Positions 27,061 through 36,507 of a DNA stretch of 64,000 bases are shown here, in pieces. The stretch is from Pedobacter psychrophilus. GTDB lineage: Bacteria > Bacteroidota > Bacteroidia > Sphingobacteriales > Sphingobacteriaceae. The stretch covers positions 276,478 through 340,477 of the forward strand of contig NZ_LWHJ01000029.1 of assembly GCF_001652725.1 (NCBI RefSeq), given 5' to 3'. The position numbers were made by a program, and so were the translations under genes. The notes below the pieces were generated by a model. That model saw nothing but the letters and a program-made list of their open reading frames with translations, did no database searches and had not been told where the DNA came from. Each line of letters starts with the position of its first letter. The first letter of the stretch is position 1.

Positions 27061-27250
27061 TAATTTTTGGAACACTTACACCATTTGGGATAAAGAGGGA
27101 ATTTTACTATAACTTTTAAAAAAGGCTTAAATATGATTAATCAAGTCAAAATAAGCCTCATTATAATCTTAAAGTTCAAAAAATTAGATTATGATGAAAC
27201 TGAGATTCAGATTTTTAGTCGACAATTGATATGCTATGAGCCAAAAAAAG

Positions 27251-27285
27251 CCCTCTACATCAACCATTTTAGATTGGATAGAGGG
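27251..27285 (-). terminator. Terminator of the lipoprotein/lipase operon
   Basis: The stem CCCTCTA / TAGAGGG with a 21-base loop is followed on the minus strand by GCTTTTTTT, 85 bases after the last stop at 27370. The part of the gap between 27061 and 27250 holds no credible gene. Confidence 0.6.
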
Positions 27286-27369
27286 GGCACTGTAATTAGA
27301 ATTGAGGAGAGTTTAAACTTTCCTCATTTTTTAGGTAATGGAAAATTGCAGTAGAGCAATCAATTAATG

Positions 27370-30300
27370 TTAATGCTTAATAACAATTTGCTTTTTCTCT
27401 ACTTTTTCTCCTTCTTTAATATGCAGATAATAAATACCTTCTGGTAGCTCTTTTGTGGATATTTCTATCTGTTTGTCAGCTGTGTTTTTTAATTGGTAAA
27501 CTATTTTGGCTTTATCACTATAAAGTGTAACATCTATATAAGTGTTTTTAGATAGTTTAAGCTCTTTCTCGGCTTTATTAGTAGTTATTGTAAGTGTTTG
27601 ATCTACCGGGTTTGGGTAAAATCGATACATCGAACAATTTTCTTGATAGCTCTCATACAAAACCTCATTAGGATATGTGTATCCAGCAAGTGGTATATGC
27701 TCTGACGGTCATACTGTGTACGCCACAATCGTAATTATAATTTATGGTTTGCAGATTAGGTGTTGTAGTTGTAAGAATTAAATTATCTAAATTATCGCCA
27801 TTATACCATTCGTAAAATTGTGCACCTGGAACATCATCAGCTTGTAAAACCATGGTTCCACCCTCTAATACCGGTATACCATACTGTCCAATTGGATTCA
27901 AAATCTGGACATTTTGTATAAAAGCTGGGCTACTAATTACACTCATAGAGGATGTAGTAGTACCACCACATGGAGTAGTAATAGTAGCTGTTATTGTGCC
28001 ATATCCATTTTGTATGGTAGATATTAATTCAGCAAAGCTTCCTGCTGTACTAGATAAATCCAAACTTACATCTCCCGTAGCACTCCATACAACGGTGGAG
28101 TTTGCTGGTAAATCATTAATACTATAGCTAGCATCGTTACAAAAAATAGAAGGCCCTGAAATTTCATACCTAACAGGTGGCTCAATAGTTTTAGTTAATA
28201 CAACGGGTGTGTTAATACATGGTGTAGTTATGGATGCTGTTAGAACACCCGAAGAACCAGAACCATTATAAGTTAAGATAACTGAATTAGTATTTGAAGA
28301 ACCAGAAATACTTAATGAGCCAGTTGCAAACCATGTAATTGATGCATTTGAAGGCAATGAAAATATACTGTAAGTGCCATTTAAACAGAATTGATTAGGA
28401 CCTTGAAGTAAAGAATTATTTAAAGGAACTGAAATACAATTATTAGAACAATTTAAAGTGTTGTTTGAGACATTTTCCATTTCATTAAAAAGCCATTCTG
28501 CATTTCTGGCTGTAAAACGAATATGAGTATTATTAGATATTGATGCATTAGTATTATTTTCTTGAGCTATAAATCCATTACTACTTGATGGGTAATTTCC
28601 ATTAATACTATTAACATATCGACTAGTAAGTGAACCTGTATTAAAAGGGCTGACATCTAATGCACTTGAAACGGGCACAAATGTGTAATTAATATTTACA
28701 CCATTATTATAAGCATAAGCTCCAAAATATCCTCCTAAGTATGGTCCCAAATTAAATCCTACGTTCAAGTTTAAATTAAAACTTGGTAACCCAGTAATTG
28801 CATCCAAACCATCAAAATCTAATATTGGATAATTTGAGCCTGGAACACCATCAATTGCTAAATGGTTTCCTGGTGCGTAGGCAGTTTGATTGTATAATTG
28901 TTTTATGATATTTATAAAACCAAATAATTTGAGGTTATTAACAGTATATAGCCGAGCGATTTTAGCGGTTGAACCTGTATTTGGCAACGCGTAAGCCTCG
29001 ACTTCTGCAGCTAATTTATAGGAGACTATAGGCACCTTAAAAAATAAAATCCTACCATATAATCCCGCGGAAACCCCAGCACCCAAATTAATAAATGTAG
29101 AGCCGGGGCTAAATAAAGAGTTGCCACATTCGTTCCCCAAACTTGTTGCAATAAACCTATAGGAAGGCTGTGGGTCTGATGGCGAAAATGTAATCATACT
29201 TCGGTACGCACCATCTAAAAAAGTGTTATTTGCAAAAGTTGTTTCTGTAACGGCTCTGTATATAAGTAATTGTCGAGTTGCAGGAGCATCCAAAAGTGTT
29301 AGCGCTTCATCATAATCAGCATAAATATCTCTAACGTTTAAGTCAAACAATTCAAAATTTCCCATCATCCTGATGAGATATTGTAAGCCTAGTGGAACAT
29401 TTGCACCGTGGTGCGGGCTATCATGGGTGATTAATAAACGGGTCTGTGTATTTTCATTATTCTTTGTCATTTTTGCTAAGGCATACCTACCAATAAGACC
29501 GCCCATGCTTAAACCCATTATTACGTTTTGCTGCATAATGTTCCCAAACCTATTGTCCAAAACTTTATTCGCATTTACCCTATTTATAGCTTCTTCTACC
29601 ACTAAAGCGTTAGCCATTAAATCATCAGCACCATCATTAAAATTAATGAAAACTAAATCATACCCTGCAACATCATCTAGCTGATTATTGAAATCGTAAG
29701 GTTGTGATTCCCTAATTAGTGCACCAATAAAATCATTAATGTTATAGTCTTCAACAATTGTCGGTGCAATGGCACTTACATCATAACCTTCCACAATTAT
29801 CAGTGGTTTACGTAAGGTATTGGTGTTATTATTTGCACTATAGGCTACCGTGATAACCGCACCACTGTGTACATTATTAACAGCATTAATTACTCCCCAT
29901 GTAGGCACCGTTGTATTATTAACAGCAAACCTTTGAGCAACCGCTGCGGCTTTTAGTACCCTATAATCGCTATAACATTGTAATATTGAATTATCACTTA
30001 ATGTGAGTTTAATCGTCCATCTTCTTAATCCGGTATCGGCATAACTTACCGATATTGGTACATCAAAAGTTAAGCTTTGCAATCCCTGCCCATCGTCAAA
30101 ATTAATTTGTGCGGCAGTAATAGTTTTACCAGTATTATTATAAACTAGGTTAGATTTTAAAATAAAATCTTCAGTACCGTTTTTGGTAAAAGGATAAATA
30201 GGGCATGCTGCAAAAAGATTGCTGGTTTGGTATGGGTTTTGGCTACGCCCATTTACATCTGATACTTGTTTAGTGCTATTGTTATAGCTGAGCAGGTTAC

Positions 30301-30709
30301 TACTAAAAGCATTGGTTTTTACATTATCATATTGCCCAATTAATAATGGAATAGGTATAGGTAAACCTTCGGCTTTATTTTGTTTAATGGTGGCATTTAC
30401 GTTAGTGATTATGGGTAGTGGATTAGTGCCGTTTTGGCAATAGGCGGTTTGTAATTGATAGTAAAGGGTACGCCACAAATTCAAATCTACCCGGTTACTA
30501 TCTGTTAAGATACCGTTAAAGGTAGCCATAGGCAAAATAGGGCAACCATATTCTTCTAAAAACCCAGAGGGTACCTGGCTTTTATCTAAGGGTTGCATAA
30601 TATAGTGCAATAGTTTTTTTACCGTACTCGTATCTGGTGTTTGTGCTTTTACATTAAAACAGCACAGGATTAAGCATCCCAAAACTAAAGTGGTCAATGT
30701 TCTTTTCAT
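27370..30709 (-). pseudogene. T9SS-secreted lipase/esterase-like protein broken by a frameshift near its C-terminus
   Basis: The main frame (27668-30709) codes 1013 residues with a signal peptide ending NVKAQ. It has an alpha/beta-hydrolase region with IIVEGYDVSA, then the nucleophile elbow VIMGLSMGGLIGRYAL at about residue 400, and THDSPHHGANVPLG. Residues ~760-1000 are PKD/immunoglobulin-like repeats (GPNQFCLNGTYSIFSLPSNA, GPSIFCNDASYSINDLP). The frame stops after AYTTCWIHIS. The other frame continues GYTYPNEVLYESYQENCSM and then YPNPVDQTLTITTN, a type A T9SS sorting domain ending KKQIVIKH. One extra base around 27683-27687 (TTGCTGGATAC read as TTGC-GGATAC) would explain it. It is the last gene of the four-lipoprotein operon. 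A sequencing error is also possible. Confidence 0.7.
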
Positions 30710-30729
30710 GGTTTCAAGTATTTAAATGG

Positions 30730-31278
30730 TTAGTATTTCATATCAAATCTTCCTTGTGTTATATTTACTGGTTCACATCCTTGCTTGGTAAATTTTACCT
30801 CGAAAATCCCAGAAAATATTTTTTTGATTTTATCAATCTTAGTTATCTCACAATAACCGTTTACCATAATAACATCGTTACTTATATAATCGCAACTTTC
30901 ACTTTGATAAACGACAGTAAGATTTTTTCTACCAAAAATTACTTTTTGTGCCGTCTGAATTGAATCACATGCAATTGCAAAGCCTTGTCTATTATTTGAA
31001 TTATCTCCAAATAGTCTATAAGCAGAAATATTAAATACACCACCTCTAAAATTTTCATCATAGTAGATACTTAAATTCGCTGTACCATTGAATCCTTTCG
31101 GTGTCCAAGCTTCTCCATTTAGCAAGAAGCCCAAAGTATTTTTACCTTCTTGTGTGGCGGCGGGTAAACCTGGGGTATCAGTTTTATCTTTTTTGCATTT
31201 CATACCCGTTGTAAGCGCAAAGCAGAAGGCTAAAAGCCAAAGGCATAAATTTTGTGTTTTAAATTGTTTTCTTTTCAT
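30730..31278 (-). CDS. Tandem DUF6252-like lipoprotein, copy 1 of 4
   Basis: This 182-residue protein has a hydrophobic signal followed by TTGMKCKKDKTDTPGLP, with the presumed lipid-anchor cysteine at about 28. A constant block follows (ATQEGKNTLGFLLNGEAWTP, KGFNGTANLSIYYDE), then a variable centre, then the constant end ITQGRFDMKY. The layout resembles DUF6252-type lipoproteins, of unknown function. It is closest to copy 4 at 32479 (shared AYRLFGDNS and CEITKIDKI). The gap to the next gene on each side is exactly 20 bases. It lies directly upstream of the T9SS lipase-like gene in the same transcript. Confidence 0.78.
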   Translation of the reverse strand: MKRKQFKTQNLCLWLLAFCFALTTGMKCKKDKTDTPGLPAATQEGKNTLGFLLNGEAWTPKGFNGTANLSIYYDENFRGGVFNISAYRLFGDNSNNRQGFAIACDSIQTAQKVIFGRKNLTVVYQSESCDYISNDVIMVNGYCEITKIDKIKKIFSGIFEVKFTKQGCEPVNITQGRFDMKY

Positions 31279-31298
31279 GGTTTTAAGTATTTAAATGG

Positions 31299-31865
31299 TT
31301 AGTATTTCATATCAAATCTTCCTTGGGTTATTTTAACATCAGAACAGCCATTCAATGATAAATTAGCATCAAATGTTCCTGAAATTATTCGTTGGACTTT
31401 GTCTAGTTTTGTGATGGTTAAACTTCCACTACGTTTAATGGAACTATTAAAATAATCTAAGGTGCAGTCATCATTAGAAAAATATACCCCAAACAGGCTT
31501 TCATTTGTTAAAAGGTATGTAACTGGAATGCTTTGGTTGTTTAAACTATCTTTAATACCCAAACCAAAATATATCACATCAGGTTTGTAGGAAGTGCTAT
31601 TATAAGCCGAAATATTAAAAACACCTTTTTTATATGTCAAATCCACATCAATACTCAAATTAGCACTGCTGCCTAATAACCCTTTTGGTGTCCAAGCTTC
31701 GCCATTTAGCAAGAAACCTAATGTGTTTTTGCCTTCTTGTGTTGCTGTTGGTAAACCGGGTGTGTCTGTTTTGTCTTTTTTGCATTGCATGCCAGTTGTA
31801 AGCAAAAAGCATAGGGCTAACAGACAGAGGCAAAAGCTTTGTGTTTTAAATTTTTTCCTTTTCAT
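31299..31865 (-). CDS. Tandem DUF6252-like lipoprotein, copy 2 of 4
   Basis: This 188-residue protein has the same constant signal and N-terminal block (TTGMQCKKDKTDTPGLPTA, NTLGFLLNGEAWTPKG). The centre differs (LLGSSANLSIDVDLTYKKG, YNSTSYKPDVIYFGLGIKD), and the constant end is ITQGRFDMKY. It is closer to copy 3 than to 1 and 4 by the short insert after TPKG. The 20-base spacers on both sides are nearly identical to each other, centred on ATTTAAAT. Confidence 0.78.
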   Translation of the reverse strand: MKRKKFKTQSFCLCLLALCFLLTTGMQCKKDKTDTPGLPTATQEGKNTLGFLLNGEAWTPKGLLGSSANLSIDVDLTYKKGVFNISAYNSTSYKPDVIYFGLGIKDSLNNQSIPVTYLLTNESLFGVYFSNDDCTLDYFNSSIKRSGSLTITKLDKVQRIISGTFDANLSLNGCSDVKITQGRFDMKY

Positions 31866-31885
31866 GGTTTTAATTATTTAAATGG

Positions 31886-32458
31886 TTAGTATTTCATATC
31901 AAATCTTCCTTGGGTTATTTTAATGGTATCACCACAATCTTCGTTATATATAGTCACTTCGAAGCTTCCAGAGACTATTCGTTGTGTTTTATCTAATTTT
32001 GAGATTAACAAATAGCCTTTTTGATATATCGTGGTGTCAACATGGAGATAATCGCAGAAATTCTTGTCTGAGAAATTTAGAGAACCTAATGATTTGTTTT
32101 TAACTTCAAATCTGTAGGGTATATTCTTAGTGCTCAAACTATCAACAATACCTAAAGCAAATGAAGTATCATCATCTGAATTCAAGTATCTAAATGCTGA
32201 AACACTAAGAACTCCGTTTTTAAATGTTGGGTCGTAGCTAATACTTAAATTGGCCTTGCTGCCTTTTAACCCTTTTGGTGTCCACGCTTCCCCATTAAGC
32301 AAAAAACCTAAAGTGTTTTTGCCTTCTTGTGTTGCAGCTGGTAAACCGGGGGTATCAGTATTTTCTTTCTTACATTGCATACCAGTGATAAGCAAAAAGC
32401 TTAAGGCTAAAAGCCAAAGGCTTAAGTTTTGTAGTTTTTTAAATTTTTGTTTTTTCAT
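31886..32458 (-). CDS. Tandem DUF6252-like lipoprotein, copy 3 of 4
   Basis: This 190-residue protein has the constant ends as above (ITGMQCKKENTDTPGLPAA, TLGFLLNGEAWTPKG; ITQGRFDMKY). Its own centre is SVSAFRYLNSDDDTSFALG and RFEVKNKSLGSLNFSDKNF. Cysteines in the central and C-terminal parts (FCDYL, EDCGD) align with those of the other copies and may form a disulfide. Function is unknown; surface or periplasmic anchoring is inferred from the signal. Confidence 0.78.
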   Translation of the reverse strand: MKKQKFKKLQNLSLWLLALSFLLITGMQCKKENTDTPGLPAATQEGKNTLGFLLNGEAWTPKGLKGSKANLSISYDPTFKNGVLSVSAFRYLNSDDDTSFALGIVDSLSTKNIPYRFEVKNKSLGSLNFSDKNFCDYLHVDTTIYQKGYLLISKLDKTQRIVSGSFEVTIYNEDCGDTIKITQGRFDMKY

Positions 32459-32478
32459 GATGATTTAGTTTTTATTGG

Positions 32479-33027
32479 TTAATATTTCATATCAAATCTT
32501 CCTTGTGTTATATTGATTGGTTCGCATCCTTGCTTGGTAAATTTGAATTCAAAAACACCTGAGAAAACTTTATTAATTTTGTCTATTTTGGTTATTTCAC
32601 AATAACCTTCAAGTGAGGAGTTATTATTGTTTCCAAAATCACAATTTTCATTTCTGTACACCACTGTGAAATTTTTCTTTCCAAATGTTATTTTTTGTGG
32701 CGTTTGTACAGAATCAGATGCAATGGTAATTCTTTCTCTTAAATCTGAATTATCTCCAAATAGTCTATACGCAGAAATATTAAATACTCCGCCTCTAAAT
32801 CCTTCATCATAATAGATACTTAAATTTGCAGTACCATTAAAGCCTTTTGGTGTCCAAGCTTCTCCATTAAGCAAAAAACCTAAAGTGTTTTTGCCTTCTT
32901 GTGTTACTGCAGGTAGACCTATTGTATCAGATTTATCTTTTTTACATTGCATACCTGTGGTAAGCAGAAAACTAAAGGCTAAAAACCAAAAGCATACAGT
33001 TTTTGGGTTAAATTGTTGTTTTTGCAT
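32479..33027 (-). CDS. Tandem DUF6252-like lipoprotein, copy 4 of 4 (first in operon)
   Basis: This 182-residue protein has the signal TTGMQCKKDKSDTIGLPAV, the shared block KNTLGFLLNGEAWTPKGFNG, a centre very similar to copy 1 (YYDEGFRGGVFNISAYRLFG) and the end ITQGRFDMKY. It is the promoter-proximal gene of the operon. Copies 1 and 4, at opposite ends of the array, are the most alike, so the array did not arise by simple stepwise duplication of neighbours. A weak TACCCC-N16-TGTA site lies at 33353-33378. Confidence 0.78.
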   Translation of the reverse strand: MQKQQFNPKTVCFWFLAFSFLLTTGMQCKKDKSDTIGLPAVTQEGKNTLGFLLNGEAWTPKGFNGTANLSIYYDEGFRGGVFNISAYRLFGDNSDLRERITIASDSVQTPQKITFGKKNFTVVYRNENCDFGNNNNSSLEGYCEITKIDKINKVFSGVFEFKFTKQGCEPINITQGRFDMKY

Positions 33028-33352
33028 GATATTTTTTTTCTTAAGTAGTACGATGTTTTGTCAAATTAAGATACAAGTTGTTATTTATTAGTTGGGTAGG
33101 CTGGTGTTAAGGCTTGATAAATTATATTTAGATGTAATAGTTTTGAGTAGCAGAAAGAATATAGAGCGGTTTTTTTTCATGTTTTAAGGTTTAGTTATCT
33201 ATATAACAACTAATTAAGGCAATAGGAATATAAGAATATTTCTTTTTGTAAAAAATTATTTCTTAGGCCTTGGTAATAAGACGTAATCTTAAGCATTTTT
33301 TAAGTTTTGATACTTAGCTTATTTCTTAAATTAAATTTTCCGCTCATTTTTA

Positions 33353-33378
33353 TACACATAAACTATTACAAAGGGGTA
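33353..33378 (-). promoter_or_regulatory. Degenerate TACCCC-N16-TGTA element
   Basis: On the minus strand TACCCC, 16 bases, TGTATAAAA lies 326 bases before the first tandem lipoprotein gene. It keeps the spacing but deviates in both boxes, so it is only tentative. Nothing else is seen in the gap 33028-33548. Confidence 0.25.
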
Positions 33379-33548
33379 TAAGTAGCCATTTCCCTTTTTT
33401 ATGCTTCATTAATCTTGAGGTAAACAAATTTAGTTAAGCGTATAAATTTTAAACTTATTTTGCGGGGTGCATTTTCAATGAGGTTACGTTTTTTTTGGCA
33501 TTCAACAAAGAAGAATAAACATCTATCAATAACCATTTATATTTTTAA

Positions 33549-36119
33549 TCATTCAACGGTATAAGAATCAAAAAGCGAATAGCTCAATACATCATTTGCT
33601 TTAACCTGTTGCCCATTTTTTAAAGTAAGTTCCACTCGTTTTATCTCGCCGGGAATTAAATCAAAATAGTTATCAGAAAAGAAACCATCCCCATCTTTTA
33701 AGGAAAGGAACACAGATTTTGCCAGTACATTTGTTTTTAAATCTACAAAGTATTGATTACCTGTTTTTATAATGGAAGAAGTAATTTCTGGTTTAGCAAG
33801 CCCCAATTCTTTTTCTGCCTCAAAAAAGTATTCTTTTCTTGCTAAACGCGTTTTACCTTTATTAACATCAATTAACCAAAAAACATTTTTAGGAGATTTA
33901 CCAGCTAATAAAACAGAAGAATCTGCCTCAAAATAAATATGACTACTATTTGGCTTAATCGTTAGGTTTTTATTGATTTCAGATAGGATATTACCTTGCA
34001 AATCCATCAGTTTAAGGCTTAACGTTGCCGCTTGTTCTTTTAAATCATCTGAAACGATATAAACTTTAAGTTTACCTTGCTCGGGCATTACAGAGATTAA
34101 TTCTTTTTGATACGCTTTTTTAACTGTATAATGTAACGCTTTCCATCTGCCATAATAATCAGTACTAGACCATGATGCTGCTGGCCAGCAATCATTCAAT
34201 TGCCAATATAAAGTCCCCATACAATAAGGTATATTACGGCGATGTGCTTCTATTGCTGTATTTATCCCTTTTGCTTGCAATACCTGACTTAAATAAGCAA
34301 AGCTGTTTAAATCGGTATATTTTTTAAAATACAGATCCATATAGTTAGCTATGTTTTTGTTCCCAAAATCTTCCCTTGTTTCATTATTTTTTGCTTTTTG
34401 ATGAAAAAACAAAACATCTGAACCTAGTTTCCTATCCTCTGGCAAGGTAAATTCTTTAATAGATTTATACTCTGGAAAAGACTGAAAGCCATACTCACTC
34501 ATAAAACGGGCAATATTTTTATTGTAGCTTTCAAAAGGTTCGTTTCCATTCCATACGCCGTAGTAATGCGCATCGCCTTCATTGCCTTTTATACCATTAA
34601 ACCCAGTACTAGGAGATGAAGGATGGTAATAGCGACTGGTATCTAAAGAGGAAATAACCGATGGTATTTCTACATCAAATAGCTGATGCATCCCCTTTTC
34701 ATATTCTTTTTGAACACTTTCTGAATACTTTTTCTTCCAGCCCCATTGGTACCATGCAATTTCGTTTTCATTATTACCACACCAAAGCGCAATGGATGGA
34801 TGGTTTCTAAGTCGGGTTACGTTATCCTTCACCTCTTGTTTTACATTCTCTATATATGCTGCATCATCTGGAAACATTCCACAGGCAAACATCATATCTT
34901 GCCAAACCATAATCCCTTTTTTATCACATAAATTATAAAAAATATCATTTTCATAAATACCTCCGCCCCAAACTCTTAACATATTCATATTAGCATCTTT
35001 AGCTGTATTAATTACTTCTTCATAGCGTTGCGGAGTAACTCGGTTTAAAAAATTATCAATAGGGATATAATTAGAACCTTTGGCAAATACTTTTACCCCA
35101 TTTAGTAAAATGTACATACTTGTGCCATCTTTATCATTTTCTCTAATCACTTTTATAGTACGTAAACCTGTAGAAATTGCTCTGCTATCTAGTTTCTCTC
35201 CATTCTGCTGCAATTCATAAGTAAGGTTATATAAATTTGGTTCGCCTAAGCCATTACTCCACCATAGTTTAGGGTTTTTAATTTCGTAAGGAACGCTAAT
35301 CTGGTTTACGCCTTCTGTTAAATTTACTGATGTTTTTGAAAGTAATTTTGAACCATTTTTCACAAGCAATATTACTTTTTGCTTGGTATCACTTTCAATA
35401 TTAAACACAGCGTTAAGCATTGCTTTATCGGTTTTTATTTGATTTTGAACTACCTGTATGTTGTTTATTTTGGCCTTATCCCTGCCTACAATAGTTATTG
35501 GTCGCCAAATCCCGCTTGTAATTAATCGTGGACCCCAATCCCATCCATACTCGTAACCGGCTTTTCTGGCGTAAATACTTAGCCACATATCGCCTTGGTC
35601 ATTATTAGGGAATGCACTTGCTTTATAAGCAGCATTTAAATATTTTGGAACATCAATTTTGAAAACTGATTTAAAATGAATTCTGAGGTTATTTGCTCCA
35701 TTTTTTAAAAGCGATTTACAGTTTACACGCCACTCCCTGTGCATGTTATTGGTTTGGAGAATGAGTTGATTGTTCAAATAAACATCGGCATAAGTGTCTA
35801 ATCCTTTAAATACCAATTCTTGGTTTTCTTTAGCTAACAGTTCAGCATTTGGGGTAAAAGAAGTTTTATATTCCCAGTCTTTTTCGCCTATCCATTGTAA
35901 ATCTCTTTCATTAGAGCGATAAAAGGGATCTTCTATTTTTTTGTTAGAAAGCAAATCAGTGTGTACGCAGCCTGGTACGCTTGCTGGCAACCATTGGTTT
36001 AAACCATATTGACTAAAAGTCCAGTTTGTGGTTAAGTCAAATTTGGTGGTTTGGGCTAAACTAAATTTAAAAAATATAATAAAAGTGATGGTAATAATAG
36101 TTCTAATAAATGTATTCAT
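33549..36119 (-). CDS. GH2 beta-mannosidase
   Basis: This 856-residue protein has a signal peptide ending KFSLAQ. The N-terminal sugar-binding domain begins WTFSQYGLNQWLPASVPGCV, with VHTDLL and the DWEYKTSF edge typical of beta-mannosidases. The catalytic acid/base is in ALWCGNNENEIAWYQW (about residue 450) and the nucleophile in FMSEYGFQSFPE (about residue 541). GTLYWQLNDCWPAASWSSTDY follows, also family-typical. It removes terminal beta-mannose. It stands alone on the minus strand, facing away from the GH31 gene with a 388-base gap. A 3'-end remnant of a sister gene lies at 26793-27060. Confidence 0.93.
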   Translation of the reverse strand: MNTFIRTIITITFIIFFKFSLAQTTKFDLTTNWTFSQYGLNQWLPASVPGCVHTDLLSNKKIEDPFYRSNERDLQWIGEKDWEYKTSFTPNAELLAKENQELVFKGLDTYADVYLNNQLILQTNNMHREWRVNCKSLLKNGANNLRIHFKSVFKIDVPKYLNAAYKASAFPNNDQGDMWLSIYARKAGYEYGWDWGPRLITSGIWRPITIVGRDKAKINNIQVVQNQIKTDKAMLNAVFNIESDTKQKVILLVKNGSKLLSKTSVNLTEGVNQISVPYEIKNPKLWWSNGLGEPNLYNLTYELQQNGEKLDSRAISTGLRTIKVIRENDKDGTSMYILLNGVKVFAKGSNYIPIDNFLNRVTPQRYEEVINTAKDANMNMLRVWGGGIYENDIFYNLCDKKGIMVWQDMMFACGMFPDDAAYIENVKQEVKDNVTRLRNHPSIALWCGNNENEIAWYQWGWKKKYSESVQKEYEKGMHQLFDVEIPSVISSLDTSRYYHPSSPSTGFNGIKGNEGDAHYYGVWNGNEPFESYNKNIARFMSEYGFQSFPEYKSIKEFTLPEDRKLGSDVLFFHQKAKNNETREDFGNKNIANYMDLYFKKYTDLNSFAYLSQVLQAKGINTAIEAHRRNIPYCMGTLYWQLNDCWPAASWSSTDYYGRWKALHYTVKKAYQKELISVMPEQGKLKVYIVSDDLKEQAATLSLKLMDLQGNILSEINKNLTIKPNSSHIYFEADSSVLLAGKSPKNVFWLIDVNKGKTRLARKEYFFEAEKELGLAKPEITSSIIKTGNQYFVDLKTNVLAKSVFLSLKDGDGFFSDNYFDLIPGEIKRVELTLKNGQQVKANDVLSYSLFDSYTVE

Positions 36120-36202
36120 ATTGATATTTATCGAAATTAAAATTTAAAACAAAAGCAATAAAAAAAGGCCGCTTTTAAAAAATCTTGATGTATTTTCATA
36201 GG

Positions 36203-36221
36203 GTTTACTTCTAAAGTAAAC
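36203..36221. promoter_or_regulatory. Perfect palindrome in the GH2/GH31 divergent gap
   Basis: GTTTACTT-CTA-AAGTAAAC is an 8-base perfect inverted repeat with a 3-base centre, 84 bases upstream of the GH2 start. It is a candidate operator for a dimeric regulator. A half-matching TACTCT-N16-TTTG site follows at 36228-36253. The GH2 gene itself has no good copy of the shared element. Confidence 0.35.
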
Positions 36222-36431
36222 ACTGTCTACTCTTAAAAACAATTACTACTTTGAATAAGATTAGTTACAATTAAGATTAAATGTTATTTCTAAATTCTTG
36301 AAATTTCTAAATCTTAAATTTTATTGAATACTACCCCAAAATGTTTAACTCAATGCTCAAATCAAAAAACGCATCCCCTCTAGAGTTAATAACTTAAATA
36401 GATTTTATTCACATGAATTCTCGAAATTTGA

Positions 36432-36457
36432 TACTCTTTAATCCACTCTCATTTGTT
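36432..36457 (+). promoter_or_regulatory. TACTCT-N16-TGTT element upstream of GH31
   Basis: TACTCT, 16 bases, TGTTTTCTATAAG, 50 bases before the ATG at 36508. Confidence 0.6.
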
Positions 36458-36507
36458 TTCTATAAGAGGATAAATTTAAAGCGTATTATTAACCCTATTA
36501 TTAAATA

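Noticed and set aside
27133..27354. A 73-codon plus-strand frame
   Set aside because: It crosses the operon terminator hairpin, has no family features and no clear ribosome-binding site.
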